Shown here: in pieces, positions 46,916 through 60,856 of the stretch
Position numbering within the stretch: the first letter of the stretch is position 1
Layout: each line of letters starts with the position of its first letter
NCBI GenBank assembly: GCA_948567375.1
Contig: OX419759.1
Coordinates: 3,077,303 to 3,141,302 of the forward strand
Reading direction: 5' to 3'
DNA: 64,000 nt
Source of the DNA: Lunularia cruciata
Lineage: Eukaryota; Streptophyta; Marchantiopsida; Lunulariales; Lunulariaceae
Translations under genes and position numbers: made by a program
Notes under the pieces: generated by a model
Told to the model about the DNA's origin: nothing
Database searches by the model: none
What the model saw: only the letters and a program-made list of their open reading frames with translations

Positions 46916-47986
46916 GTATCAATGCATGGTCTTTAACTTCTTCATCTTCCTCTAAATATCCACTAATAATTAATATAGTTATGTTTTATATTCTCCATAT
47001 GTTTATTACATGAAATATTCACAATTGAATAATTAAAATTTTCAATTATAATATTAGTGATAATGTTTTAAATCTTGTAATTTTTAATCATATCAAATTA
47101 TTTTATATCATAACTATGTTGGTCTATCATCTTTTTCTATTTAGGCACTTTTAATAAATTATGGCACATGTTATATCCACATTTATCATGATAATGTTTC
47201 ATTTTAATTTTAATTTTAATTATACAGAATTTATATAGGAGATAAAAATAATCCAAATTCTAAAAGTGAAAATCAATGAAAAATGATCATATTTTATATT
47301 TATAAATTTATAAATATACTAACACCATATTAGGATTTTAACATATATTCAGAAACCATCATGATTTCATTTCATACGTAGAATTATTTTTGAAATATTC
47401 TAATGATGTATCTATTAATTATATATTTATATTTATACTTATACTTATACTTATATTTATTTCTTAGATATGTCCTATATTGATTATATAAAGTTTTCTT
47501 GTAATCTTATGATAAATGTCAAAGTACAAATTCATTTCTTCTTTTCTTCAACATAAAACATTAGAAGATTATGCATTTATTAAAAAAATTATCTATTACA
47601 AATATTTATTTTCAGCAAAAAAAATATTATTATTTTTTCAATTGGAAATACAAACAATAGATGCTCAAAATAATATAAATTTTTTTGTTTTTCTTAAAAC
47701 ATGAAAAAAGGTAAATTTGAATACATTTCTCACTTTGATGATATAGCTGATATAAATAATTAATATTTTAGTTTTATGAATTTTTCTTGAAACTATCTTG
47801 TTAATATGAGAAAATATTAAAAAATCTCAATATTAATTCTTTATGTCATATCTTATTAAAATTATTATGATATTTTATAGAAGATTTAATAATTAAATAT
47901 ATTATTTAATAAAAAAAATTACATTGATTTTTAATATAAATCCAAGTGTTGACTATTCAGAAAACATTCAAAACCGATCATTCCTA

Positions 47987-48182
47987 TCATGTTCTTTGAG
48001 GAAGTAAATACAATTTGCCTAAGGAAGGTGAATATTCTCACAAAAAGATATATAGGATATGATAAAATCAATATTTTGATAAAATCATGTTCTTTGAGGA
48101 AGTCAATACAATTTACCTATTAAAGGTGAATATTCTCACAAAAAGATATATAACGATGATAAAATCAATTAAATTTTGTAGA
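47987..48182. repeat. 98-bp tandem repeat, 2 copies
   Basis: TCATGTTCTTTGAGGAAGT through AATATTCTCACAAAAAGATA occurs at 47987 and 48085, with a few substitutions. Confidence 0.88.
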
Positions 48183-49480
48183 TTTTACTTTTATAAACTG
48201 TTCATTAAATATCATGATTAACATTTTGATGATAATGTTTCTATTTATATATTTTAAAAAAATTGCTTAATCATTAGGGTTTAAAATTGGAGGAAATATA
48301 TACAAATTGTTCATAATAAGATGTTATGAAATTAATATATTAATTAAAATAGTTGATAAAGTAAATGATAATCACATGAGTTTGCATTGTAGAACATTTT
48401 AAACCCAAATTTTCCCAAATTTTGGTCCAAGTTTTTCTCTCTACAAACATGACATAAGAACTAAAAATATAGAATGCAATAGGAGAATGACCTCCAAAAA
48501 TTAGAAATGACTGGAAACAAAATTTCTTTAACCACAAAATTTTTTATTAGCCTTCATGGCATGCATTATTAAGGTTGATATGAATTGAGAAAATTTGATT
48601 GGTTAAAATCACAAAATTCATAAAACTCTCTATGAAGAAAACAAAAATAAATGGCTAAATTTCAAAATGATTGAAAATAAAAATATGGAACAAAGATTAC
48701 AAATATCTTCTTATCACCAATACAAAACTCAAAGGCACCTTATACTGGCTTAATTTCAAAATGTTTGAAGGTAAAGAATGGACAAATAAAGGTCTTCCCA
48801 TCACTAACACAAAACTCAAAGGCACCTAAATATTAAGATTAAAGATTTTTTCTCTCATAAAATGCACACTTTCTTGTTCAAACCATCATCAAAACATTCT
48901 TTGAATGTCCTAACTCCATGAATTGAATTGAAAATTACCTTGTCTAGATGCAAGTCAAGCAAGAATTTCCACTTTGGGCCAATATAAAGTATTCACAAAC
49001 TTCATTGCCTCTTTATATGCATCAATAACATATTAGGAGTAAACAAAGAAATACAAAAGCAAGTAAATAATTGCAACTAGCAATTGAATAAATCATATGT
49101 CATGTCATTTGGAGCACCAACCTATAGAAGCAATTGGCAATATAAACCATTTCCACCAATTGAGGAAAAGGAAAAAATTATGGTAGAAAGATAAACTCTT
49201 TATAAATAACCCTAAGAAGATAACTATGTAGTTATTAGTAAATCACTTCAAAAGAACACAACCTTTAAAGTGTTTGCATTATAATCTTGTAAACCAATAT
49301 GATTTCTTATCCAATTGTGCTTTGTGCTTTTTATTCAAGAGGGGATCAAACGTTCTCTTTGATTCCATTTATCTTCATATTCTATGCCATCAAGACCTTG
49401 TTATTGTAGAGTCATCATATTACTAACAATAGACTTCACATAGTTTGCATCTACCAAGGATACATAAGAAAAGGATTCTC

Positions 49481-52400
49481 GAGAGAGAAAAGTGTGACCA
49501 AAAGACCCCATCAAGCCATACAAGAGTGAGAAAAACTAGGTAAAATGCAACTAAGCCCCAATAGAGTTGATATGAGAAATTTTTTATCCAAGCTATGCAA
49601 GTCGTGTGGTCTACATACGATTAGATCATCCAAAGACGCATCACCTAGTGTGATTGCTCTCCTATTGATTGCACCACCTAGTACCTTCTATAGAGCAATA
49701 GAAACACAATGTCTAAAATATGCTACAAAGTATGAGAGTGAGAATGGTACCTCCTACCGCCTAACATGATAAGCTCTTGCACGCTCCTTGACAAATGTGT
49801 CAAATGCCATGTCCATTGCTCCATATAATTCCAAGGCTAGAGGAACAAAGAGGTGATCTTGTTGCAAATCCCTATACTTAAAGGCCTTGCGAGTTGTTGT
49901 CGCAATCGCTGCCCAACTAGAAGGATGGGTAATCACTCCCTCCAAAATTATATCATGCATAGGTTCCGTAACCACAACATCTGCTACTACCACTTGACAT
50001 CTCGGACCAAGTATAAGTCTGCCTTGACATGTGTTGTTTGCAAAGCATATGAATGCTCCTTCCAAGCTAAATACCCATTCTCTTGTGCCATGCACTATAG
50101 CAAACACTATGTTCCTAGTAGCATCATGGGTAGCTATCCTCTATCTTCCAAAAGAACATCATGTCATATAGACTGCTGCTGTTGCATCTAGTGTAGAACC
50201 ACACTCACAAGTGAGTAATGAAGATGTAGAAGGGTGGACCAAACCTAGGTGAAACTTCATTGTTGTAAAGAAAGTAGCTAGTGGATTCAGAATTCCCTAA
50301 TGCATGGTCAAGCTAGGATCTAAGAGCCTATACCCTTGCTAGAGCAAAAGCAAAGATGTGCTCTAGTAGCTTGAGGAATGGACAAGTCACCCAATGGAGA
50401 AAGTAGCATATGCTTACACTATCACTCCATCAAGGAAGACTATAAAGTTTTAGTCCAATCTGAAAATAGTGAAGCAAAAGGTGGAAGGTCCTCACATGCC
50501 CATGGGAATAGACTATCTCTCATTTGCCACAATAACATCTGGAGAGAAAAGGATCCTTCTTCCACCTCTATCGCATAAGTCTCCAAAACTAGCCTATTAA
50601 CAACCACAAAATGAGAGGAAAGTAGGAGTGCCAAGAGAACCCAACTACCCAAAAATGGTATAGGTGCCGTCTCCTCCATACATAGGAAGCCAACTCCTCT
50701 ACATGAGATTGGTAGAGATGTTTGTCTATGTGCCAAATCCCGTATCATACACTCAAATGTCCTTGTTCCAATAATATCACCAAAGACTCCCATAATTCTC
50801 CTATCAAAGGCTCTTAGATGTGATAAGAAGGTCAAGGAGGAGAGAACTATGCAAAGGAGGTAAGTCAATCAATGAGCAGTACTAGAGGAGAGTACACCAA
50901 ATGCCACATGTGGATTTCCTAGTAACATAATATCATCCACATAGAGAACATCTTTTGCAAGGGCAATGTCTAAGAAGCATGTGACAATATCCTTAGATCT
51001 TACTGGCACTCCAAGAACATGTAGTCCATCTATAGATGTGATACACCCTTCTAGAAGCTCAAAAGTGGAGAGAGGTACCTAAAGGGAACCATGCCCCATA
51101 CTTTGACACCTTGATTCTCAAGCCTACTAGATGTAGCTTAGTAGTCAAGTGGTCAAAGGCTTGCCTAATCTGATCTATAGGGCCCGTGATGTGTGTATCA
51201 TCTACAAAGGAGGGAAATGAACAATTAGGCATGGCCAAAGTAGTAGATAAGAGAGCTCTAAAGTGAGCCATGGTAAATAAGAGTCTCCCTAAAGGATCTC
51301 TCTAACATTTATCAATCATTGACTCCTTCCTATGAACTATGTTGTTGGTAGTAATAAGAAGCAAGAGTGCCATAAAAAGACTACATAAAAAGAATAAGAC
51401 TCGCCAAGGATCCACAACTTCCCTAAGCTCTTTGAAGATGAATGCTCATGAGACACTATTAAAAGTGTTTCAACATCCACCTATAGGATGACCCACTCCA
51501 GATAAATATCTAGGACTGCCATAATGCCTAAAGATATAGCCTCACATCGTCCAAGTATAGCTACTCCAAATTGATGTAGACTGAGGTGTTGTTGAAAGTG
51601 ACAATGATGCTTAAGGATAATGGTGCAGCTGACCAAATGCAAGAAAATACTCCAATAGCAACTGGTATAATGCCTCTTGTGTCCTTCTTATCATGAGAAG
51701 TTGATGAGCACCTAACACCGGCTAACAAACCTAGGAATATCTCCTCTTGCTACTACTATAGCCAGCTGAAACAACTCAATAAAACCTAGAAGGATCATCT
51801 ACTTGAAAGAAATCTCTAAGATGCTCATATATTGTCCTTGACAAGCTCATTGAGGAAAGGCAAGGGGCAATGCACAATGCTTGTGCAAAAAATGACCTAT
51901 CAAGACATAAGGGCTGCTCAAGTTAATAATCTAAGACCTCTAGTGGTAATCCCTCACCTACCATAGGATGTAGTGAGCATAGGGAAGAGATAGTCTCATC
52001 TATAGGACTAGCCATAGACAAAGGATTCAGCACTCATGTTGCTCTACTAAAATCTCCTGCTTGATCCAATATCCTACACCATTGTAATCAAATGGACTCT
52101 ATGGTATCCTATGGCAAGACCTGTCTCCTTAAATGTGCAGCCTAAACAGACTCCTCTTGTACGGCCACCCAATCCATTGCTTGGAATGAATAAAATCTAG
52201 CAGCCATCTCTTTGTGCCTTGCACTTCCTCCTCTAGCATAACAAAGATACCACGAGGGAGTAAAAGGAATAGGAACCATGCTAACTTGTCAAAGAGATCA
52301 CATGCCAAGCAATCAAGTAGTAGGCAAAAAGCCTATCTAGCCTCATCATGAAGTGTATGGGGTAGCCTATGGAATAGATGTGGACATGGAAAACTAGTCT

Positions 52401-52700
52401 CAAATAACACCAAAATGCAACCCGCTTGAGAAGCTCACCATTCCCACAACTCGATCTGTATTATTGGAACGGTCAATTAAGGGATAGAGGAAGTGTGTGT
52501 AACCTTGAGTGTCACTATTTTTAATATGGTTTCTTGCCTCATGTGAGCATCCCAATTAGTCCAACCATAATCCTTGTACATCCTTGTACATCTTTACCCC
52601 TTGCGAGGTAAAGCATCGATGACACATCGTACATATGTGTCTTGAGCCACTCTAGGTGGCCCCATATGGGGAGGTATAGCCATGGCTAGCACAAGAATAA
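49481..52700 (-). mobile_element. Decayed LINE-like (non-LTR) retrotransposon
   Basis: On the minus strand 51059-51271 encodes a reverse-transcriptase piece: PSFVDDTHITGP matches the catalytic F/YxDD region (one Asp pair kept), followed by AFDHLTTKLHLVGLRIKVSK, typical of the thumb-side RT motif of plant LINE-like proteins. 49754-50107 encodes the C-terminal part (KYRDLQQDHLFVPLALELYG, AFDTFVKERARA), also seen at the end of such RT proteins. 49481-49753 is the 3' UTR/tail shared with the truncated copies in the window. Frames between are broken by many stops, so it is not active. The upstream limit (about 52.7 kb) is a guess. Confidence 0.72.
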
Positions 52701-53282
52701 AGATAGTAACACATGATGCTCCTCTCCATATCTCTCTAAACATGCAAAACCACAATCTCTTATATCCCAACTAACATGAGAAAATACAATCTTTCCAAAC
52801 CCTCAAAACTATAAACTCTTATGACTTTCAATTTCCATCTCAAAAATTATCAAACCAAGTTCCCATGGAACTCAATCATGAAAAACAAGAGATTAGAAAA
52901 AAAATTTCCAACCCATCACTCTCAATGCATAATGATCACTTTAAACCCTAAAAAACCTAAAAATGCGCATTAATTTCTACTCAATTCTCCATACTCTTCA
53001 ATCTAGGTACCAATGGAAACAAAATTGAAAAATGAATAGAATCAACTATTCACTCAAGTGCTATATGCTAGAGAGCCCTTAGAAAATATATATATCATTC
53101 TTCTCAATCTCTTCTTCTCTTCTCCCATCTCCACACTCTCTTGTTGATACAAAATTGGATTCTCTAGAAGGATTTTTATTTGCCATAATTCACTACACAA
53201 CTATACAAGAGATTGTAGTTGTTTTTCAATCATATATTTTTCTATCCTTCTTAGACCATACACACATTTTAGACCTTTTAAT

Positions 53283-53815
53283 GTATGTATACATTGCTAC
53301 ATAACATACATCATTATCAATATCATATAATATAGAAGCACAACTCACACATAAGTCATATATGAACTCTAAAGTACTACAATAATCAATTCACACTCTT
53401 CCACTTGAATCACACTTAAATCAGATCTGAACTTGATCCTCTACTCAACAATCTGCTAACAATTGGAAATTGATTATAATCAAATCATATCATTTCTGGC
53501 TAAAAGACTCCAAGTGATGCTCATCGGCCTCTATCAACCATAGCCAAAAACTCAAAGGCTCAACATCAAAGAAGTGAGCTCTCAAGAGTTACACTTCAAA
53601 ATTATACCCCTCTAATCAACTTAGGTCTCTAGCTCTAACGGTGCAAGTGATGGTAAGTTCCACCATGTGATCAATATCCCTAACATGAATCAAATAGCCA
53701 CCAAGGAGTCCTTGAGCAACTACTAATATAATTATGATTGCTAGCACTACCAGTATAGTGTTTAAGCAAACTAGCTTTGATGCTACAAATGGCATGATAG
53801 TTATTTTGCATATAT
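53283..53815 (-). repeat. LTR-like direct repeat, left copy
   Basis: It matches 60857-61405 throughout: TAGAAGCACAACTCACACAT, AGTGATGCTCATCGGCCTCT, AACTCAAAGGCTCAACATCA, GAAGTGAGCTCTC and CTACAAATGGCATGA. Where the two differ, this copy mostly has A/T against G/C in the right copy, as expected from methyl-cytosine decay. 53812-53910 repeats the first ~95 bp of the unit again. LTR identity is inferred from the flanked integrase and RNase H remnants; exact TG/CA ends were not resolved. Confidence 0.65.
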
Positions 53816-54899
53816 AAATTGCTACATAATATACATAATTTTCAATGTCATACACTATAGAAGCACAACTCACACATAAGTCATTTGTGAACTCTAAAGT
53901 GCCACAATTACTCCCTAGCTAGCAATTAGATTCCTCTAACTCCAAATAGTTATCTATTCCAAATATGTGATATGCCTTATGGTGGGCCAAGATTAGGAGG
54001 CTAGGTGCTAACAAGCCCTATTGTTTGCCACCGGTCTACAATCTATATCACATAAGGGGTGAACTAGCTATAGGTAAAGTACATCTAGGACATAACCACT
54101 ATCCTTGAGGAACCACCATGAGGAGATGAGTCAAACACACCATATGTCATCCTCTTAAGCAACCATCACACACCGACATAGTAGTAGCTCCACCAAAAGA
54201 GCCACATAACATACACTACAAACTTGCATATACAAGTGTCAAGCTTGGATCCATAGTGCCATCAATGTTTGGGGTGGTGGCATGGTGTACAATTGTACAC
54301 ATGATCTTCCAAAAAACACCATCACATCCTTCCAACATAAGGACTCCAAAAGGAAAAATCTCAGCACACTCTCAAGATAGTGTGAAATGTAGTAACATCA
54401 AGTGTTGTTGGTGTAATTTGTTGTAGATATATATAGTTATCTAGACCCACAATTTATTTGAAGAGAAGGTTATAGACCCTTGATCCATCAAGGGTCTATA
54501 ACCTTCCCTTCAAATAATAGTAAAGCATAAGGTATCCCTATGCTGAGCAATTGCTAAGTTCTCAAAGGTCAATGGCATCACTATCCAAAAGATCTCTCTC
54601 CATTGAGCACATGTACTCACTCATAGATCTAGATCATTCTAGTCCAAAATTATAGTAGCATCATGAAAAATTGCTATAAGAAAATTTGGATCTCATCCAT
54701 AGAGTAGAAATTAAAGAGAGAAGGGTACTAAGGAGGGCTGCCAGTTGAACCAATAGCCCCTGGCCAACCAAGGTAACTAGAAATCCTAATCTCCCAAGTG
54801 GTCTCTTTCCAAACTATACTTCATTGTATGAACCACCCTCTACACTAAGCCATCTACCTTAGAATGATCATTCAATGCTTTGTTACACAAGACATTGAA

Positions 54900-55114
54900 A
54901 CTCTCCCAAGAACTCTATACCTTGATCAATCAAACCTTGTTGCACCAAAATGACTAAGAACCCAATCCAAGAACAAGTAAGTTGTCCTTTCATTGGACTT
55001 GTCAAGAAGTGTTACCAACTCAATCCACATGGATAAGTGCTCCACCATAGCCCAAACATATCAATGATATCTCATAATTAATGATAAAGGTCCTACAAAG
55101 TCAAAATCCAATGG
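54900..55114 (-). pseudogene. Ty3/gypsy integrase core fragment
   Basis: The reading frame from 55114 shows PLDFDFVGPLSL, a stop (TGA), then VWAMVEHLSMWIELVTLLDK, RTTYLFLDWVLSHFGAT, a second TGA, and residues like the EF-GEF end of the integrase core. The stops fit CGA and CAA to TGA/TAA-type decay. It is non-functional. Confidence 0.75.
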
Positions 55115-55762
55115 TAACCCAATCCCATGATAAGTAATGACTGTAATTGTGGTGTGGTAGCATTAAATGATATTATAACTCAATCACAAACCACACATCT
55201 GGCAACAAAGTATTGTATATCAATCTATATATTGCACCACCAATAATAACTCTAGAGTAAGTTGTATGTAAGCTTTACTCTAAAATTTCCTAGCAACTCA
55301 TGAGCATGACTTACCAACTATGAGCTTTGAGATGGAAGTGGTACTACTCACACTCTACCATCCTCTCACACACAAAGAAGGTGTCTTCTCTCCAATCTAA
55401 ATTGCTTGGCTCATTGAATGGCACATTCTATCTCCTTGGCACCAATTATGTCACCCACAACAACAATGCAAAGATAATCCATCATTAAGACATCATCATG
55501 AATGTCTTGTTGACACTATTAATATTTCCACCCTCGGAATTTGTGACATCAACAACTCCTCCTATATGTGCTAAGAGAGATATGAAAGCCTTAGAAAATA
55601 TTCATAGAAAAGAAGATGGCACCATCTTCTCATCTATCTCACCATGCTAACATGCTCTAATCTAATCTTGTTGGCTAAGATATGGATTTCTACTCAATCT
55701 ATTTGCATCACAAATCATCATTCTATGTCTATGAATAACTATGAAATCATACTCTTGTAAAA

Positions 55763-56023
55763 TCAAAACCCATTGTGCAAGCTTCTTGAAAGCTTTTTGG
55801 ACTCCATCAACCACTTTAGTGGTTGATGATCAATGGTGAGAATGAAGGGGTTATCAAATAGGTAACAATGGAAATGTGCTATTGTACACACTATTGCTAA
55901 GCATTCTCTTTCATATTTACTATTGTTCATCTCTATTGAATTATAGGAGCAACTAGCATAGGTCACTACAAACTCCTTCACCTTGTCATCTTGTTGAGTG
56001 AGCACTATTCCAAGCTCCAACAT
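55763..56023 (-). pseudogene. Ty3/gypsy RNase H fragment
   Basis: This 86-codon frame matches the retroviral-type RNase H that follows the gypsy RT: LGIVLTQQDD, VVTYASCSYNSIEMNNSKYE, ECLAIV, HFHCYLF, TIDHQPLKWLMESKKL. Positions usually Arg or Trp read Cys or His (ASRS to ASCS, HFR to HFH), consistent with CpG decay. Confidence 0.85.
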
Positions 56024-56655
56024 ACTCCAATCAATATGAACTTTGGAAATGTCATCCTTTGATCTGGCTCTTGAGAATAGGGATAGATGTCAACCTCTCC
56101 TTGAGTTCTATAAAAGCTCTCTCTTGCTCATCTCCCCAACACCACTCCTATGTAAGCTTTGTTAGCTTTTTCAAGGCCTTAGCAATGGCACTAAATCCTC
56201 TTAACATACTTGTAATACAAGTTTACCAACCTAAGGAATGCTCACACTCTGCTCACAACCATAGGCTAAGAAATACATACAATAGCCTCCACCTTGGTCT
56301 GCTAAACATCAAGTCCACCAAGGTAGATAGTATGACCAAAATACTCAACCTACTCATGGAAGAATCTACATTTCCCAAGAAATAATTCTATATGATTGTT
56401 GAGTAGATTGCAACAAGGCGTGTGCTCCATACTAATATATCTTACCAAGACCAAGAGTTGTCCTTATCAATAAAACCAACCAAAAATTGTTCCATTGCTT
56501 TTGTTTGATTCCAAAATTCTAGATTGCACCTTTTTATCCAATTTGTGCATGCTCAATCTACTTGCTTGTGTGTATGCAAATTGGGTTCTATATTGAGGAA
56601 GATGCATGAAGAAAGACCAAGATCTTGAGTGTATCCATGTCAATGTTGTGTATGT

Positions 56656-56791
56656 GTAATCTTCCAAGGATAGAAGACCTTAAGAGAAACACAAGAGAAA
56701 ACACCAAGCTCTACACTCAAATTGTAATCTTCCAAGGATAAGAGACCTTAAGAGAAATACAAGAGAAAACACCAAGCTTTGCACTCAATCT
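56656..56791. repeat. 68-bp tandem repeat, 2 copies
   Basis: GTAATCTTCCAAGGAT through AACACCAAGCT occurs at 56656 and 56724 with few changes. Confidence 0.88.
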
Positions 56792-57190
56792 TTGATTGCC
56801 CCAAAGGAGCACATTGATTGTATTATATAGTAAAGCTCCAACCTTGGATCAGATAGATAGATTGATGGTGTATCAATGATATCTACCCTTAGATTAGATG
56901 CATGCATGGATGACATGTTGGTTTTGATCCTACCTGGTTGGTCAAACCCCCTTTGACTAGAAAGAATCTTTAGGGAATCTTCTTGTAAGAATCTCTAAAT
57001 TGCATGGTTGAGGTACAGTTGGAAAGCTCTTGATAGGAAAAATCTAAGGGAGGAAAGGCTAGCCTTTCTTTGGTTGGAGAAGAATATGCACATTTTTTAG
57101 GCCTTGTTCAATCATTTAAACCTCCAAAATTGGCTCCAAAGTGTTTGGCTATTTTTGGCTCTTGCACTATTAGTAGAAGTCAGTTTTTTG

Positions 57191-57450
57191 GTGACACCTC
57201 TATTTGATCTACCTAGCCTATCATACATAATATTCTTCCACATATTATCAAGCCAATTTTCATCTCTAGATGATATGTCTAGCTTTTGGTATTACAAATT
57301 TGGTTGTTTTTTTCTCCTACCCTATTAGTAAAATTATTCTTATGGTAACACCTCTATTTGATCTACCTAGCACATCATAAATAATATCCTTCCAAATGTT
57401 ACCAACCAATTTTCACCTTTAGATGATATATCTAGTTATTGGTATTATAG
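57191..57450. repeat. 154-bp imperfect direct repeat
   Basis: GACACCTCTATTTGATCTAC at 57193 and AACACCTCTATTTGATCTAC at 57347, each followed by CATCATA...AATAT, TTTTCA, TAGATGATAT and TTGGTATTA blocks. Confidence 0.8.
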
Positions 57451-60400
57451 TATGTTTCATGATTGCTTGATAGAGTAGTGGTGAGGAACTCAAGTACAAA
57501 CACATATGTTGGACTGCGGGAAGGCATTCAAGCTTGACTAGATGGTTTGATCCTTGGGATTTCTTAAGACTTGTAGTGATGTGTTGAGGGTTTTGAGTAT
57601 TGTAAATATCATATATAATGAAAAGGCAAGCATGTCATGAACCTACATTATAGTAGTGTGAATGTCTTCTAGGAAGTGTAGAACATTCTTATTAGCATTA
57701 TAGTATGCATAACAAAGGTAACTATGAGGGAGAGACCTTTGGGACCATTGACCATCAAAATAGATTGAAAAAATCACCTTCAAGAGAACCATTAGTGGTA
57801 TATCTTTTGTGGAAGCGATTTGATTTTTCTACTTTTTTGTAGTGCACCTTTGTGTGTGTGGCACTTATGAGATTTTTCTTTAGATAAGGTTTGAAGAAAG
57901 CAATAACAGTTCATAATGTAGAGAAATATAGAGCATAATAGTTTATCATGTAATAAGAGTTTATCATGGAGAGAAACATAAAACTCAACATTTGCTAATA
58001 TTATTCCAATGACCCAATAAATGTTTTGTCCAATAAAATAAAAAGAGAATAAGGAACTTTTAGACATAGAAAGTAGTTAAATTACACTCTCCCTTAGATA
58101 CTTTCCCTCTTAGATACTCTTCCTTAGATGCTTTCCCTCTTAGATACTTTCATTAGTTCCTTTTATCATGGCTTTACTTCCATGCAAGAATAAATTTCAG
58201 ATTTTAAAGGAGAGTCATAAAGAATAGCTAATTTTCATATAACATGACTCGTGGAAGAAAGAATATACAAAAGGAATTTTAATTCATAGAACTGTGCAAG
58301 CTACTCATGTTGCACAAGCCATGCAAGCCATATTATTGTACTTTTCTTTTCTCTCTAAGAACACATAGGATGCTTAGCTATGGAGCTTATAGATCAGAGG
58401 TTGTATGTAAAGTTGTCACTACTAGTCTGAGCATGCGTGTTACTCAACCATCAGAACACTCTACTCTTGTTTCTAATATTTATTTTATTGGGTAGGGGAG
58501 TAATGGCAACCTAATTTGTCATCATAACACACACTCCTAGTCTACTTGTCAATACTTCTAGCATTATTGAGGATAAATATATAGCACTCCTAGAAGGAAA
58601 GAACCTAAGCACAATGCTTGCACAAAAAATCCAAGCCAACTAGGCATGCAAACAAGCATGCAAGCACCGAGAGGACCCAACTACAAGAATTCAACAAAAC
58701 TCTCCATGTTTTTTGTCAAAAATCAGCTAAAAAACAGCATCTTGCCTTATCTTCAAACTAATTTCAATCTATACTCAAACTTTCAATTCAATTTTTACTC
58801 CAAGTTGGGAAATTCTATATATTTTTGAAAGGGAAAACTCTATGAAACTCAAATGAAAATATTTTTTCTCTATAACTCTAATTTGAATTATCTAGAACTA
58901 CATAAAAACTCTATGAGATATGTTTTCCAATGGTATGAATCAAACCACAATCTGACAACTATAGCTCCCTTGACAAGATCTCAAACTTGGCTAATTTTTT
59001 TAAAACTCCACCCTAATTTCAAAATCTCTAATTGAGTGTTTGCTCTTGATTCTTGGCAACTTTCCCAAAAATTCTAGATCAAAGGTATACATAATCTTTA
59101 AAAACACTCTATCAACGTAAAATCTTCAATCATAATCACAAAAATGGGATAATTGATTGAAGATCATGATAAATGATGATTGAAGATAGAAATGATGTAT
59201 GGAGCTTACGATAGTATTTTTTGTAGAACTTGTTGCATCAACTCTCACTTTGCATGGACCCAAAGTAAACCAAATTTTTTAGTAGTTGGTTGTGCCTTTG
59301 TCCAAAATCCTTGCAAATTTGATAGCCTCATCCAACCCCAATCCCTTGATATAGATCAATTTTCTAAGTTGGGCTAACTTGTGAGCTTTACAGACCCAAG
59401 TATTCTTGATCCAAAACCTTGAATTATTTATTTGAGAAATTCACATGAGACTTTTGCGCAAAGGTCCAAGACCTAACCACCAACAATGCTAGAAATTTCA
59501 CCCCCTTGATTTAATGGATTATGTCCCCTTGAGAATCTACTCAAATCAAATTTTTTTATCTCCAAATCATAGCTTGGCAGCTCCTCTCTCCAACCGTGAT
59601 CTCTTGTCCCCCTAAATTCCCTCCCATAACTCCTTTGATGGTCAAAAAATTCCAAACTTCTCCTCTTGGGACCCAATTGCTTGCATTTTTATCATTTAGT
59701 TAGTTCTAGTTTTGCCAAACAGACCCTAAAACTCCAACTTGAAGCCATTGAACAAGATTAAGTTCTTCTCCATCTATAAAAGCAAATAGATTATCAAGTC
59801 CTAGACCTGCTCATAAGTGAACACAAGAAGAACAATTTGATCCGGGCTCCCCATCATTGACTCCATAAATGCAAGCCTGAATTGCACTACCATCCAACCT
59901 TGAAGTTCATCACGATGTAGAATCTAAAGCTTGATGAGAAAAGAATTCGGGCGTGGCAGATTGGGAGCACAAGACATCTCCTACTCAAATGCGTCCTTTG
60001 ATACTCTAGCACCCATGCTTTGTTACAACTCCCACTTTCACCATCCTCCTCCCACTCAAGACTCCTAAAACCAAAAACACCCCTTTCCTCCCTATGCTCT
60101 ATCAACACTCTATAACTTATATACATAAGAGCCCTCAAAGAAGACAAGACCATAATCCACATGGCCAGTCATATACATGTATATAGATTGTTCACATGAC
60201 AATTGCTCAATCGTGGAATCATCTACTCAACTAACATGGAGATAAACCATACTAAACTCTCCTTTTTCACTAATTATGCAAACCACATCACAACAACATA
60301 TTCTTGTTGAAGAGCAAGAGCATGGGAACAACGAGTGTGCTCCTCAAATTCTATATTATGATGATCCAAGAACTTGAGATCAATATTACTAAAGGCTTTT

Positions 60401-60856
60401 GAACCTAAGGTTAGGTCAGTTTTTACAAAAAACCAATCTCTTTTCTTGCCAAGATAAATAAAGAGCATGCTTTCTAAACTTCCCTAAAACAAGGTACACA
60501 CCAAGTTAAAAACTGGAAAAGAAAAATATAATGAAGAGAAGAGAATAACTAAGAACATTCAAAATATCAAGAGTTAAATAACAATGCATTGTGACTGACC
60601 ATAGAATAAATCAAGAAATAACTATATAGTAAGCATATACATTATGATGGAATTCAATATAACACTCAAACTCAAGTTGGTTATGGCATACACTCTTCAC
60701 ATTAGAATTCAATTCAACACTCAAAACACCAAATATGACATATCAATGGAGTAATAGCAAAGCCTTGTGAAGAATAACAAAATCTTTCACAAGGGATGGA
60801 TGGAAATCACATCAATCTACTTATTATTATATTTGGACCTTGTGATGTACTGTCGT

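Larger units (their letters stand above)
45049..49480. other. AT-rich gene-free block with nested LINE tails
   Basis: No coding region is supported. Apart from the repeats listed separately it is low-complexity A/T sequence with microsatellite-like stretches (TTTTC near 45545; TTATAC near 47440). Short LINE tails occur at 46092-46131, 46231-46366, 46369-46390, 46651-46692 and 46782-46914. Confidence 0.5.
53816..60856 (-). mobile_element. Decayed Ty3/gypsy-type retrotransposon body
   Basis: Minus-strand protein remnants appear in Ty3 order. RNase H is at 55763-56023 (YERECLAIV, LTIDHQPLKWLMESKKLSR) and the integrase core is further downstream at 54900-55114 (FVGPL, VEHLSMWIELVTLLDKSN, FLDWVLSHFGA). 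The integrase frame has TGA stops where arginine or glutamine is expected. A weak chromodomain-like segment (WKETTWEIR) lies near 54800. The body is bordered by LTR-like direct repeats about 7.5 kb apart. The gag side (56-60.8 kb) has no readable protein. Confidence 0.75.
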
